Positions 42,728 to 53,600 of a stretch of DNA of 64,000 bases are shown piece after piece. A program made the position numbers and the translations under genes. The number at the start of each line of letters is the position of its first letter. Position 1 is the first letter of the stretch. Location: NCBI GenBank assembly GCA_963728545.1, contig CAVSKO010000002.1:2480001-2544000 (forward strand). Direction: 5' to 3'. The notes below the pieces were generated by a model. That model made no database searches and had not been told where the DNA came from. It saw only the letters and a program-made list of their open reading frames with translations. This DNA is from DASUNP01 sp963728545. Lineage in GTDB: Bacteria > Acidobacteriota > Blastocatellia > UBA7656.

Positions 42728-43921
42728 ATGGCACGTCAAAAGACAGGTGCAGCTATCCAGAAGTGGAAAATAAGAGGAGGCAAACGAGTAAAACAATGGT
42801 ATGCCTGTATCCATTACTGGGAGAATGATGAGCGCAAGCAATGGACAAAAAGGCCCAAAGATAACACTAAGACAGCAGCTCGGCAGTTAGCCAAACAAAT
42901 GCTTGCGGAGGTAGAGGGACAGGGCCAGAGGGCGATTGATGCTGCCAATATGACGTTTGCAGACCTGGCCGACTTTTACCAGGAAACCTACCTTATTGAT
43001 CCTGAGTACGTGGACGGAAGAAAAGTTGCAGGTTACAGGGGCAAGTATGTACTTGGGATAAATCTAAAGATTCTCAGAAGCTATTTCAAGAACCAAAAGA
43101 TAAAAGAAATCACTCACGGCGACATAAAGAAGTTCAAAGCCGTTAGACTGAAAACTCCTGTTATCTTTGGTAAAAACACGCGTGGTACTGAAGCGCCGGG
43201 AAATGTTACTTCTCGTCAGAGGTCTATTGCAACAGTTCATAAAGAACTGAGCTTGCTTCGCAGAATACTCAACGTGGCGGTTGCAAACGCTTGGCTTGTA
43301 AAGAATCCTTTTGAAAGGGGTGACTCACTTATCAATCCAGGGGATGAGAAACCACGCGAGCGAATACTGACCAAAGAAGAAGAGGAAAAACTGCTCTCTG
43401 TATGCACAGGCTGGAATGCACATCTCAAGGCCATCATCATTTGTGCTTTGGATACTGGAATGCGGAGAGGAGAAATCTTTAAGCTTATGTGGTCTGATAT
43501 TGACTTTGAAAACGGGATTATTAACATCAAAGCGTTTAACACAAAGACGCTACGTGAAAGGCAAGTTGCAATAACATCCCGGCTCTCTCAGGAGCTTTAC
43601 GCGCTATGGCAGAATTCCAATAGAAATCCTGATGTGCTGGTGTTTGGAATTACCACAAGCTCCAAAAAGGGATTCGCTAAAGTGAGGACATTGGCAGGTC
43701 TGCCGGATCTTCGATTCCACGATCTGCGCCATACTCACGCCACAAGGCTTATATCAAAGCATTTGCCTCTCTCTGAAGTTGGGCGAGTTCTTGGGCATAC
43801 TCAAGCTAATACAACCTATAGGTATGTGAATGCTAACGTGGAGACTGCTAGAAGGGCTGCTGCTGCGCTTGACGAATTTAATAAGTCAGAGGGGGAAAAC
43901 GATATACAAGTAATCAATTGA
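42728..43921 (+). CDS. int: Tyrosine integrase of element 2
   Basis: The protein is 397 aa with AGGAG before the ATG. The N-terminal part (WYACIHYWENDERKQWTKRP) is an arm-binding-type domain, the middle SAM-like. Catalytic residues are TGMRRGEIFKLMW (Arg), RFHDLRHTHATRL (His-x-x-Arg), VLGHTQANTTYRYV (His, Tyr). It is only distantly related to the element 1 integrase although both use the same tRNA site. Confidence 0.93.
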   Translation: MARQKTGAAIQKWKIRGGKRVKQWYACIHYWENDERKQWTKRPKDNTKTAARQLAKQMLAEVEGQGQRAIDAANMTFADLADFYQETYLIDPEYVDGRKVAGYRGKYVLGINLKILRSYFKNQKIKEITHGDIKKFKAVRLKTPVIFGKNTRGTEAPGNVTSRQRSIATVHKELSLLRRILNVAVANAWLVKNPFERGDSLINPGDEKPRERILTKEEEEKLLSVCTGWNAHLKAIIICALDTGMRRGEIFKLMWSDIDFENGIINIKAFNTKTLRERQVAITSRLSQELYALWQNSNRNPDVLVFGITTSSKKGFAKVRTLAGLPDLRFHDLRHTHATRLISKHLPLSEVGRVLGHTQANTTYRYVNANVETARRAAAALDEFNKSEGENDIQVIN

Positions 43922-44037
43922 TCGGTTTCGGCTCGCCTTACCATGTGCTAGGCCAGCATCGGGGACAGCATGAGCATCCTGACCATGTTGGCGAGCCGAA
44001 TATTAATCAGGAAAGCACTCGAATCAGGAGGAGTGCA

Positions 44038-45942
44038 ATGGCGAGCCAGAGGAAACGGCGACCTACCATTTACCAGGCAAAGAAGACCATCCTTAGTTTG
44101 TCTGAAGACAATCAAGACAGATCAATAATTGAGCTTTGCCAGGACCTACCGGAAAATCGAAACGGCTTCAATAGAAGAGAATATGTCTGCCGGACTATTC
44201 TTGATGATTACTTTGATAGCCTACCGGCCCAAGAGCAAAAAGAGTTGGTCTTGCATTTGCGGGATCGCCTGCCCTTTGATGAATATACGGCGGTAGAAAG
44301 GGAGGACGAGTTAGAACTACGAGAGCAGGCAGAAAAGATCGTTCTTAGCCTTAGCAGCGATGGTAGAAAGCAAGTGCGACAACTACTCGATCTCCTTGAC
44401 CCGCCTGATGCTGAGTATATTACTGATGCTTATACGGGCCTTAAGATTGATGAGCGTGAAAAGTTCCTCTCAGGAACAACAAACTACCAGGATGTTTTAG
44501 ACAGATTGAATCTACTGCCTTCCTATGAGCAAGAAGGCATCATATTCGATGTCCAGCTCCGCATTGTGCCTGACCGGTGGGCAAGACTGGAAATGAACGC
44601 GGCAATCTATTCGATGTTAACTTCTGATGCAGGCTCAGAGGCTACGTTGTCGAGTAATGATTACTATGCTGCGTGGGGGCGCGTCCTGGCATCGGAGGTA
44701 GCAGAGCTTCTAGTGAGCACCCGCGATTTGTCGCAGGCAGAATGGGAGCAGGTAGCCGGGCCAGTGGTTGAACAGATGTTGACAAACCTGACATCTGAGA
44801 AAATGAATGCCCGTGAATCGCACCTAGTCATTGATGAAGCCCAAAGGGATCGTGAAAGCACGAATAGCCAATCTCTTTCAGTTGAGTCAGATTCTTCTGT
44901 TGCAGAGGAACCAGATCGCGGTGTTCTCGGCAGCAAGCCGGACGCCACCCTGGCCGAGGCATTGTCACAAGAGCAACGTGATGAGATTCTGTTCGAGCAC
45001 CTTCAAAGACAGCTATTTGAATTTGCCGAAGGAATTGTGCCCTTTCTCGAAGATGTTGAAAGGTTGCCTGTTAACTTGAACAATAAACTTGAAGACGAGT
45101 TGGAGCAAGTAGCAACCTGGGTTCTAGGTTGGATGTATAGGCGCGAGGGTAAGAACGCGTCTGATGGCACACTACCCAAAAGATTCAAGTTCGATTTCAC
45201 ATTCTGCCAGTATCTGCATCTACGTCTCGGCTACTCGCGGGAGGAATTGGCTACTATCTTAGGTGATTATTGTATTGTTAGCGACTATGCAATGAGAGAG
45301 GGTAGAGGGCTTACACGCTATCTAAAGCGGTATGGGCCGGAGCTAGTAAAAGAAGGGCAGCATATCTCGCCTGATAATATTCAAATAGTTGTGCTTCCTG
45401 AAGATATGGATCTTACGGCTTATAATGGGCTTTCAGTTGATGAACAGGCACGATTTTGGCTCCGGTCGTGGGCGCACTTTGTAATTGAAAAGCATAAAGG
45501 ACTCGAATGGTGGCTTGGATATTGGGATAGTCTCATTGCACAAATACCAACGATGATTGATTACGTTCAGCACTCTCTGCCTGATAAGGTAGCATTACTC
45601 CTAGAGCAGGTAGTGAAGGCTGCGAAGGTTAAAGCAGAGTATGGTGATAAGGTTCACCCGGCTGTTTACGACTGGCTCGTATTGCATCCTGTAGACTTTC
45701 AAGTGCTGCCGGATGACGTGCAGGCTCAGGTAAAAGTTATAAAAGCAGGACGCCCGTCTGGCCCTGCTTTTGACCGGGATAAGCAAGCGTTTATAGAAAG
45801 ATTGAATGAAGCATACGCTTTCCTTTGGGAAAGGTACGACCAGCGACCTTCACAAATAGATACAGCGGAACAAATGGGATATAAATTAAGCACCTTCAAA
45901 CGACGTTTGGCCTCTTTTGGAGTTTCTTGGCCGCCCCAGTGA
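44038..45942 (+). CDS. Large hypothetical protein of element 2
   Basis: The start is ATG 44038 (634 aa) after CAGGAGGAG; the open frame extends upstream to 43918 without a good start. It is highly charged and helical. Two short beta-free repeats near the N-terminus resemble each other (ELVLHLRDRLPFDEY and IIFDVQLRIVPDRW). The last 60 residues (FIERLNEAYAFLWERYDQRP, AEQMGYKLSTFKRRLASFG) look like an HTH. No family is recognised. Its place after int suggests an element maintenance or regulatory role. Confidence 0.65.
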   Translation: MASQRKRRPTIYQAKKTILSLSEDNQDRSIIELCQDLPENRNGFNRREYVCRTILDDYFDSLPAQEQKELVLHLRDRLPFDEYTAVEREDELELREQAEKIVLSLSSDGRKQVRQLLDLLDPPDAEYITDAYTGLKIDEREKFLSGTTNYQDVLDRLNLLPSYEQEGIIFDVQLRIVPDRWARLEMNAAIYSMLTSDAGSEATLSSNDYYAAWGRVLASEVAELLVSTRDLSQAEWEQVAGPVVEQMLTNLTSEKMNARESHLVIDEAQRDRESTNSQSLSVESDSSVAEEPDRGVLGSKPDATLAEALSQEQRDEILFEHLQRQLFEFAEGIVPFLEDVERLPVNLNNKLEDELEQVATWVLGWMYRREGKNASDGTLPKRFKFDFTFCQYLHLRLGYSREELATILGDYCIVSDYAMREGRGLTRYLKRYGPELVKEGQHISPDNIQIVVLPEDMDLTAYNGLSVDEQARFWLRSWAHFVIEKHKGLEWWLGYWDSLIAQIPTMIDYVQHSLPDKVALLLEQVVKAAKVKAEYGDKVHPAVYDWLVLHPVDFQVLPDDVQAQVKVIKAGRPSGPAFDRDKQAFIERLNEAYAFLWERYDQRPSQIDTAEQMGYKLSTFKRRLASFGVSWPPQ

Positions 45943-46282
45943 GTGATAATAATTTCTGAACTTTTTTGACCCCGCCTTGCGACTTTTCTGGTCTTATTTG
46001 ACCCAGCCTCGCCGCTTTTCTGAACTTTCCTGAGCGACATTCTAATGTACTTGAATGGTTTAATTACCTCATTACAGCTTGAGCATTGATAAAGACGCCA
46101 AGCCTCTTCGGGTTTTTGACAACTAAAGCCGCTCTGAGATGCACAGAGCAAGATGGCTATTGAAGTTTATCCATCCTAAGCCTTATACGCTTGGGATTTG
46201 AAGCCGCTAGGGTTTGCATCGCTCTAGCGGCTTCAGCATTTTGTGATGAAGGCAGTCGGCCAACAAAGGCGGGAGGCGAGCG
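45943..46282. other. 340-bp intergenic region with degenerate tandem repeats and a hairpin
   Basis: From about 45953 to 46040 a unit of about 32 bp (TTTCTG-x5-TTTTGACCC-x-GCCT-x-GC-x-C) is repeated two to three times imperfectly. Further right an 11-bp hairpin, GAAGCCGCTAG (46200-46210) with CTAGCGGCTTC (46224-46234), precedes the next gene and may act as terminator or attenuator. No gene was seen. Confidence 0.5.
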
Positions 46283-46498
46283 ATGCAAGGACTTTTGACG
46301 GAAAAGGAATTTCTCCAATTAGTGAAGATAAGTCGGGCGACTTTGAACAAGTACAAAGCGAAACGACTTATTAGCTTCCTTAAAGCTGGTCGCAGGGTTC
46401 TGTACGACGCGAAGAGTTTGGAAGACTTCAAGAACAACTGCGCGCAACGAGTCGAAGCAAAGCCGCAAGCAATAGGAGACGCGGCCCATGAATCCTGA
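46283..46498 (+). CDS. Excisionase-like HTH protein of element 2
   Basis: The protein is 71 aa: LLTEKEFLQLVKISRATLNKYKAKRLISFLKAGRRVLYDAKSLEDFKNNC, a MerR/excisionase-type winged helix. It overlaps the start of the DUF3987-type gene by 11 bp. It is probably the directionality factor or a replication-control protein. Confidence 0.75.
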   Translation: MQGLLTEKEFLQLVKISRATLNKYKAKRLISFLKAGRRVLYDAKSLEDFKNNCAQRVEAKPQAIGDAAHES

Positions 46499-48990
46499 TA
46501 TTCAAAGATTCGTTGAGGCGCTCTCACATGCCGAACTCGGCGGAGTAACTGAGGTCTGCGTCAATCCAGGGGGAGCCTACAATCAGCTTGTGGGCTACTT
46601 TGAAAGTCCGTCGCTTGCGGCTAAGGCAATACAAGACTATGACGGCAACATGAATGTTTATGTTACGTTGAATCCTGTCAAACGCGATCTTCTTGCTAGG
46701 GTTAATAACAAGCTCGCCAAATGCAAGAACAGGACGGCGGATACAGATATTCTGTCTGATAGCTGGTTCTTCTTCGACATTGACTCGAAAAGACCTTCTG
46801 GCATCTCCAGCACCCATTCTGAGCTTCAGGAAGCCATTTCTGTGGGCAAACAGATTGTCAGGTATTTGCTCGATATTGGTGTCAGTCGAGAATCAGTTTT
46901 AACGGGCATAAGCGGAAACGGAGCTTATGTGTTGGTGCGCTTGCCAGATTATGAAATCACACCCGAAAGAACTGAATTAAAAAAGCGCCTGCTCAACTTC
47001 TTTGCTGACCAGTTCTCGACCGCCGCAGTAGAAGTTGATCGAAAGGTCTACAACCCCGCGCGACTCATCGCTGCTCTCGGTACATTAAAGATGAAAGGCG
47101 AATCCATCGCTGAGCGACCGCACAGGCGCTCCGAGATTCGTACCATTGCCGGTGAAAGGTTTGACCCTTCGCAAATTCAGCGATGTGTGCCCTTCAACCT
47201 GTATACGCTCGCTGATGTGTTACTGCCGCCAGAGACAAAGAAAAAATCGAATCTCAAAGCCAGCAGCAATGGACATTCATTCGATGTTGAGCAGTGGATG
47301 GTGCAGCATAGTCTTGATGTGACGAATGTCAAGCAATGGGCCGGATCAGGGTTCAGCGGGCAGTTGTATGTGCTGCGCTCTTGTCCATTCAATTCCGACC
47401 ACAACAAGTCAGCTTTCATCATCCAGGCAGACAACGGCGCTTTATCCTTCGGCTGTCATCACAACTCCTGTGCTAATTATGGTTGGCGGGAGCTGCGTGC
47501 CCTTTATGAACCTGAGCGTGTGAATGTTCGCACAGAATCGAATGCGGGCAAAGAGTCTCACAGCTTTAGCGACTCAAACAACAATGATGCTGATGAGGTT
47601 CTCAACGTGGCAACCTGGCCCGCGCCTCTTGCCCCTGGATCTTTCTGCGGGCTAACCGGCGATATAGTGCGCGCAATCGAGCCTCATAGCGAAGCCGACC
47701 CCGCCGCGCTCTTGGTGCAATTCCTTACCATGTTCGGCAACGCCATTGGCCGAAGCGCGCATTTTATTGCTGAAGCCGACCTCCACTATACAAACATATT
47801 CACTGCGCTTGTTGGAGCAACCGCTAAAGGACGCAAAGGCACTTCACAGGGCCAAATTCAAAACCTATTTAATTCTGTTGATGAGGAGTGGGTGCGGAAT
47901 CGGGTCCAATCCGGGCTTTCCTCTGGAGAGGGCCTTATCTGGGCAGTGCGTGATCCGATTGAAAAAGCAGAACCTATTAGGGATAAGAAAAAAATTACCG
48001 GCTACCAAAAAGTAATTGTTGATCAAGGGGTTGAAGATAAACGGCTGCTCGCATTTGAAGGCGAGTTAGCTTCTACGCTTCGTGTGCTTGGGCGCGATGG
48101 CAATACGCTTTCCGCTCTGATTCGGCAGGCTTGGGATAAAGGCGATCTGCGGGTGCTTACAAAGAATAACCCGGCTCAGGCCACAAGCGCCCATATCAGC
48201 ATCATTGGACATATTACACGCGACGAGTTGCGGCGGTATCTTGATACCACCGAGGCGGGTAACGGGTTCGCCAACAGGTTTCTGTGGGTATGTGTCCGCC
48301 GGTCGAAATTGCTTCCCTTCGGCGGCAAGATTCAGGAAGTAGACTTTTCACCACTAATCAAGAGGCTAAGTGAGGCAGTCCTCTTCGCGCGACGCGCGAC
48401 AAGGCTTCAACGTGACGATGAAGCTAACACCGTTTGGGCAGAAATCTATTGTGAATTATCAGAGGGGAAGCCCGGACTGCTCGGCGCGGTCATATCGCGT
48501 GCGGAGCCACAGGTAATGCGCCTGGCCTGCCTCTATGCGCTTTTGGATCGCTCGACTGTTATTTGCAGGCGGCACCTTGAGGCGGGACTTGCTGTGTGGC
48601 GCTACTGCGAAGATTCGGCCCGGTTCATTTTCGGTGACAGCCTGGGCGATCCTGTAGCAGATGAGATTTTTCGGGCCTTACGCCAGGCAGTGAACGGCAT
48701 GACCAGGACCGAGATTCGAGAACCTGTTCGGGCGACATCGCAACGCCCGCGAGATCAGCCGTGCGCTAATCACGTTGAGCGAGCAAGGGCTGGTTTCCAG
48801 CGCACAGGAAGAAACCGAAGGGCGACCGGCAGAAAGGTGGTTTGCGGTGTCCCGGCCTGCGACAAAAGCGACAAAAGCGACAAAAGACATATCCGAGGAG
48901 CCAGAAGCCAAGACTTCGGTCGCTAATGTCGCTTATGTCGCACCTCCTGAGTTGGAAGAAGCAGCCTCAGAGGGATGGGGCGAAGTATGA
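46488..48990 (+). CDS. DUF3987-type replication protein (primase/helicase-like), frameshift near 48720
   Basis: About 834 aa after correction. The N-terminal third has primase-like features (SWFFFDIDSKRPSG, VLTGISGNGAYVLVRLP, ARLIAALGTLKMKG), a zinc-like stretch (SCPFNSDHNKSAFI, FGCHHNSC), and the C-terminal half matches DUF3987 helicase-like proteins (VGATAKGRKGTSQGQI, ATSAHISIIGHITRDELRRYL, NRFLWVCVRRSK). At 48720 one extra base shifts the frame; without it, TRTEIRNLFGRH continues to LSEQGLVSS and TEGRPAERWFA and ends TGA 48988-48990, overlapping the next ATG. Uncorrected translation ends at 48926. Likely replicates the excised element. Confidence 0.8.
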
Positions 48991-49319
48991 CGGCAACCAA
49001 GCTGTTGAGCGAATTGCAGGCAAGAGGAATTCGGCTGGAAGCGCGAGGGGATCGGCTGCGCTACTTCCCCGCATCGGAGGTGACGCCAGAATTGCGCGAG
49101 ACATTAATTGCCTACAAGACTGAACTCCTGGGCCTTCTACAGCGACCAAGTGAACTTCACCATGTGCTTGGTGATAAGCCAGTGCTAGGCGTGCCAGTTG
49201 AGGAGTCGTGCCTCGTCGGGTGTGGGACTACTGTGAGGTTTTATTGGCAAGAGGGCACAGGCTATGGCTATTGTGGCCGCTGCGACGTTCATCAACGGAT
49301 TGAGACTAGAGAAATGTGA
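48987..49319 (+). CDS. TubC-like N-terminal docking-domain protein
   Basis: The start ATG 48987 overlaps the corrected upstream stop as ATGA. The 110-aa protein begins ATKLLSELQARGIRLEARG and continues to a second helix ending TELLGLL, a TubC_N-type fold known from docking domains and found beside primase-like genes on islands. The C-terminal part has CLVGCG and CGRCDVH, a possible zinc ribbon. Its role is unknown. Confidence 0.65.
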   Translation: MTATKLLSELQARGIRLEARGDRLRYFPASEVTPELRETLIAYKTELLGLLQRPSELHHVLGDKPVLGVPVEESCLVGCGTTVRFYWQEGTGYGYCGRCDVHQRIETREM

Positions 49320-49426
49320 CGGTAAGGACTTTCGTAGGCCCCTGCGATGTCGAGAACTTAAAGTTTGTCCCTGATGGTGATTATCGTGAGGGAAGATTAC
49401 CGGACGGGGCAAAGCGGGGCAGCTAG
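49316..49426 (+). CDS. Putative 36-aa protein coupled to the TubC-like gene
   Basis: A GTG start at 49316 overlaps the previous TGA (GTGA), and the frame stays open to TAG 49424-49426, just at the base of the terminator. The product contains RTFVGPCDVENLKFVPDGD. It is short, with no family, and supported only by the overlap. Confidence 0.4.
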   Translation: MTVRTFVGPCDVENLKFVPDGDYREGRLPDGAKRGS

Positions 49427-49455
49427 TCCAATCGCCTGTGACTGCTGCCCTTTTT
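49417..49455 (+). terminator. Rho-independent terminator of the replication operon
   Basis: GGGGCAGCTAGTC pairs with GACTGCTGCCC (one bulge) and is followed by TTTTT at 49451-49455. It ends the plus-strand operon 46283-49426 before a convergent operon. Confidence 0.8.
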
Positions 49456-49593
49456 AATCGCCTTTGTTGGATAGACTGAAGGGCTTGGCTTGGTCATATA
49501 ACATTATACTTACTCATATCTAAGAGAGCTTAATCGGAATTCGGTAAAGGCTTCGGTGTTGCTATCAGTGGGCATTCCATTGCTACGCCTCAG

Positions 49594-50046
49594 TTATCTT
49601 TTGCGTTTATTTTCTTGCTGAGTCACCTTAATAGAAGAATAGCTAAACTGACCCTCCTCACAGGTTTTATTTTTCTGTGGCTCCCTTTTATAAGGCTTTC
49701 TGAATGTCATGATTTGCTTCTTAGCTATGGATTTTTGGCATGGTGTGGTGTCTAGATATAACTCATTCTTTTCTTCCAAAAGCATTAACCCTGTAGCACT
49801 GTCACCTGGCTTGGTGTTCCCTTTATGATCATCTTGCGGCGGCTTGGCGATGGTAGCATCTTGAGGCACATCATCAATGTTTAGTTCCTCCTGGAGTTTG
49901 TAAAGCGATTCAAACTGTTTGGCTATCTTTGCTCTGATTTCTTTTGGCAGCTTCGCCTTCCGTTTAGATTCTTGTGCAAAAATAGGGCTGAGAAGGTGGA
50001 CAAGTATCAGTATGGTGAAGATAGCACGCCTCATCATTCTCTCCAT
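49594..50046 (-). CDS. Small exported protein in the caspase operon
   Basis: The protein is 150 aa as read from 50046; the second or third Met (50037, 50034) is possible, with GGAG nearby. A signal peptide is evident (RRAIFTILILVHLLSPIFAQ). The mature part is basic and polar (KRKAKLPKEIRAKIAKQ), with two cysteines. No family is recognised. It follows the 198-aa membrane protein by 6 bp. Confidence 0.6.
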   Translation of the reverse strand: MERMMRRAIFTILILVHLLSPIFAQESKRKAKLPKEIRAKIAKQFESLYKLQEELNIDDVPQDATIAKPPQDDHKGNTKPGDSATGLMLLEEKNELYLDTTPCQKSIAKKQIMTFRKPYKREPQKNKTCEEGQFSYSSIKVTQQENKRKR

Positions 50047-50052
50047 TATTTA

Positions 50053-50649
50053 TTATTCACAAGAGCTGTTAATAAAGACTTGCTTCTCGATACTACTGGA
50101 CTTTAATTTGGCCCGATCAAGGCTAAAGCAAGCGCGGAGGTTATAATCCGAACCGCTCTTACCATTATAGAAAACTGAAAGCTCAAGTGCGCCCGGGGTT
50201 TCAAGGATTCTTCTGCTGCGCTCTCCAAGTTTATGAGTAAGGTAGCAGGTAAAAACCTTTGAACCTTTCTCAACAGCGAATGGAGAGAAGAAACGATCAG
50301 TCTTTTCTGCGAACTGTATATCAGTTGTTGCAAAGGGCACAAAGTTAATACCGTCGGCTACCGCAAAACCGTTATTAATGATCTTCGCTCCAGATTTCTC
50401 AATCACCTCAGTACTACCTGAATTCTCAATCGTGAAACTAAAACTGATTTCAATAATCTCTTCTTTCGGCTTATAAGTTAAACTCAAACTATTCGTAGAT
50501 GTTAGCTTAACCTTCGGGGCTTCAAGGACGCTGGATAAGAATTGGTAGATTAGTATGAGGGCGATTACTATAGGAAATATGAAACCCACCCAATGCGCCC
50601 ACTTAGGAAGCCCTTCGCCCTGCTTCTCTTTGTCGGGCTTTTCGGTCAT
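50053..50649 (-). CDS. Membrane-anchored hypothetical protein in the caspase operon
   Basis: The protein is 198 aa with a charged N-terminus, one helix (WVGFIFPIVIALILIYQFL) and an extracytoplasmic beta-rich domain (EIISFSFTIENSG-like region, then LETPGALELSVFYNG). It lies 41 bp after the caspase gene. With that gene and the exported protein it forms a three-gene, envelope-located set. The function is unknown. Confidence 0.65.
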   Translation of the reverse strand: MTEKPDKEKQGEGLPKWAHWVGFIFPIVIALILIYQFLSSVLEAPKVKLTSTNSLSLTYKPKEEIIEISFSFTIENSGSTEVIEKSGAKIINNGFAVADGINFVPFATTDIQFAEKTDRFFSPFAVEKGSKVFTCYLTHKLGERSRRILETPGALELSVFYNGKSGSDYNLRACFSLDRAKLKSSSIEKQVFINSSCE

Positions 50650-50690
50650 ATCTTCCCTTCTGTCTCGACAACTAAGTCCGAGATCATAAG

Positions 50691-53600
50691 CTATTCCGAA
50701 TTTTTCTTCATCTTGCGCTGTTTGCGAAGCATCTTAATCCTATTATCTAATTCCGTTGCTTCAGCAAGTCGGTTCATCTTGCGAAGAAGTTGCTTATAAG
50801 CATTCAGGCATTCCACTAAAGAATCATCCTTCTGGTTTGGTTTAGCCTCAAGGATTGTCAAAGTGTGCTTATAGAGTTGCTCGGCATCATCAAAGCGGCC
50901 CTGTTTCTCATAAAGCTGCGCCAGGCCGGTGAGACACTGAGCAACTTCAATAGTGTTTGCCCACGGAGACTTTTCAAATATTTTCCTTGCGCGTATAAAC
51001 GAAGCTTCGGCCTCGCCGAGTTTCCCTTGACCCATGTAAATTTTAGCCAGAAAGGTAATTTGAAATGCTAAAGCTGGACCTTCTGAGTCCCAGGGCTTCT
51101 CATAAATTTGGATGGCTTTAGAGAAATAGCTTTCAGCATCATTAAACTTGTTGGTTGAAAGATAAAGCGCGCCAAGCCAGGACATCGTATTGGCAAAATG
51201 CACTGAACTAGAATCTCCGGCTCTCTCCAAAATCTCTAGGGCCTGCTTAAGTGTGGCTTCAGCCTGTTTATATTTTCCCTCTTTTTTGTATGTAGCCCCC
51301 AAATTACATAATAAGCGAGCTACCTCGGTATCCCAAACACCTAAAGCTTGACTTCTAATCATGACAACTCGCTTATATAGCTTTTCCGCATCAGCATATC
51401 TTTCTTGATTGAAGTAAAACCATGCAAGCCGATAGACATACGTCGGAAACTCTGTGTGTTTTGGGTCTCGTGATTTCTCATCAACAAGAATCGCCTGCCG
51501 AAACGCTTCCTCCGCCTCCTTCGCTTTCTCTGATGACTCATATACAATCCCCAAATTGTAGTAAGCTTCAGCTATCTGCGGATGAAATTGTCCATATGTC
51601 TTTTGCTGAATGGAGATCACCCCTTTATATAAAGCTTCAGCTTCTCTATATAGAGTTTCGACTTCTTCAAGCCTGCCTTGTTCCTTAAGAGTGTTTGCTA
51701 AATAATCTAAGCCTCTTATTGGGCCAGGATCATCTGGTTTTCGCAGCTTAAGTTCACATGCCTTTCCTTCCCTGAATAGCTTCTCCGCTTCAGCATATTT
51801 CTTTTGGCGGTGATATATATTGCCCAAGCTGTACTTTGCCACATAGCCACAGCCAAAGATCCCCTTGCCCTCTGTTTCAATACTAAGTGCGCGCTTGTAG
51901 AGCGATTCTGCTTCATTAAGCATTGCTTGCTCTTCATATAAATCAGCCAATTCAACAAGTGTATCCACTAGATCATCAGGCGGTGATGCTTTTTCTAATA
52001 GTGAGATCGCTTTCTTTAGGCATCTTTCGCTTTCCGCGAGGGCCTTTCGCTCTTTATATGCCTTTGCCAAACCTCTGTAATAGTAATTCAATAACCAATT
52101 GTCCGCTCCTAAAACTTTTTCAATACTTGAGATTCCTGATAATAAATAGGTCTCGGCTTTCTGATATTCTTCCAATGAGAGGTACCCCATCCCATAAGGC
52201 GCGTGAAAAGTTGTTATTGGTATTTCATTACGTTGTTCCGCATTCTCAAGCACTAGTGTGCTCTCCTGCAATATGCTCTTCGCTTCCGAATATTTCTCCT
52301 TCTTCACCAATGTCCCTACAAAGAACAAAGTCCCCCAAAGATATGCTTCAATCTTATTACTTTTCTTTGAATCTTCAGTTAAACGTCTTAGTTTGGTAAC
52401 AAAAATCTCTGCCTCCTTATTCTTTCCTTGATCTATGTATACTCCTACCAAAGCTCCAAGAATCAATGTATGGGATATGGAATCTTCATCGGGTACGCTT
52501 TCTATAATGCTGAGTGCTTCTTTTAGCAACGATTCAGCTTCTGATATCCGACCATTAATATGACTGGAAAACCCAAGCATGAACTTGCCTGCAGCTATTT
52601 CCTCTGTCGCTGGGTTAATGCTATTCAGTATTGCCAATGATTTACGCAACAGGGGTTCAGATCGACCGAAGTCTCCTGTCACTACGAATACTATCCCTGC
52701 TTCGAGTAAAAATTCTGCTTCATTCCTCAGTCCTTCCGGGTCATCCTGTGGCTTCAGATCCAATAGCCTCTGATACCATTCAGACGCGCTCTTGAATGCT
52801 CCGGTGTATATCTCCACTCGACCGTGAGCCTGGTAAATTTCCGCTAGCGAGTTCTCTCTAAATGATTCGGCATCAATTAATAGACGACGGGCTCCATCAT
52901 AATCCCCCTGTGCCAATGCTTTCATCGCCTTAGTTACTGAATCTGCGTTTTCAGAGATTTCGTCTGCTATTTCCTTCGCTCTAGGAGACACAGTGGGTGG
53001 TTGAACTGAAACAGGCCGATTAGGAAACGGCACGATAGACGGCTGTTTTATAGCAAGCTCAAGGCGTAACATTTGGGATGCTATCAAAATCCTTAACTGA
53101 CTCTCCCAATTGAAGACTTTTTCAGGGTCAATCCCGATAATCATCTTAGACTTGTTTGTCAAAATGCCAGGTTCCATCTCTTCATTGATCTTTCCGCCTT
53201 GGAACAGTTTAGCAAGTACATTTTCAGTGTAGTCACTCAACTCGGTATATTTCATCAGCCCATCTCGGTCCCCATCGGCATCCTGCCACCCGTCTGTCAG
53301 CGCCTTGATAAGACAATAAGTGAAGGCGCTCATACGCTTGGTTTCAGAGATATCTACGCTGACAGATACTTGAGTTGGCGAACTCGACGTTATAATGGTT
53401 GTCTTTTCCCCAAGCTCGCCCAGGTTAAGTGATTTGCTTAACGTCGCCAGCCCACTGGAACAAGAATCAATGATGATAGACAATTCTCCAGAGTATCCAA
53501 CCTCTCCGCGCACTATTCCTATAATCTCTCCAACTGATATACCCAAGTAAGGAGCTATCTCCGTCTGCCCATAGAGTTGCAGCCATAGATCCTTTTGCTG

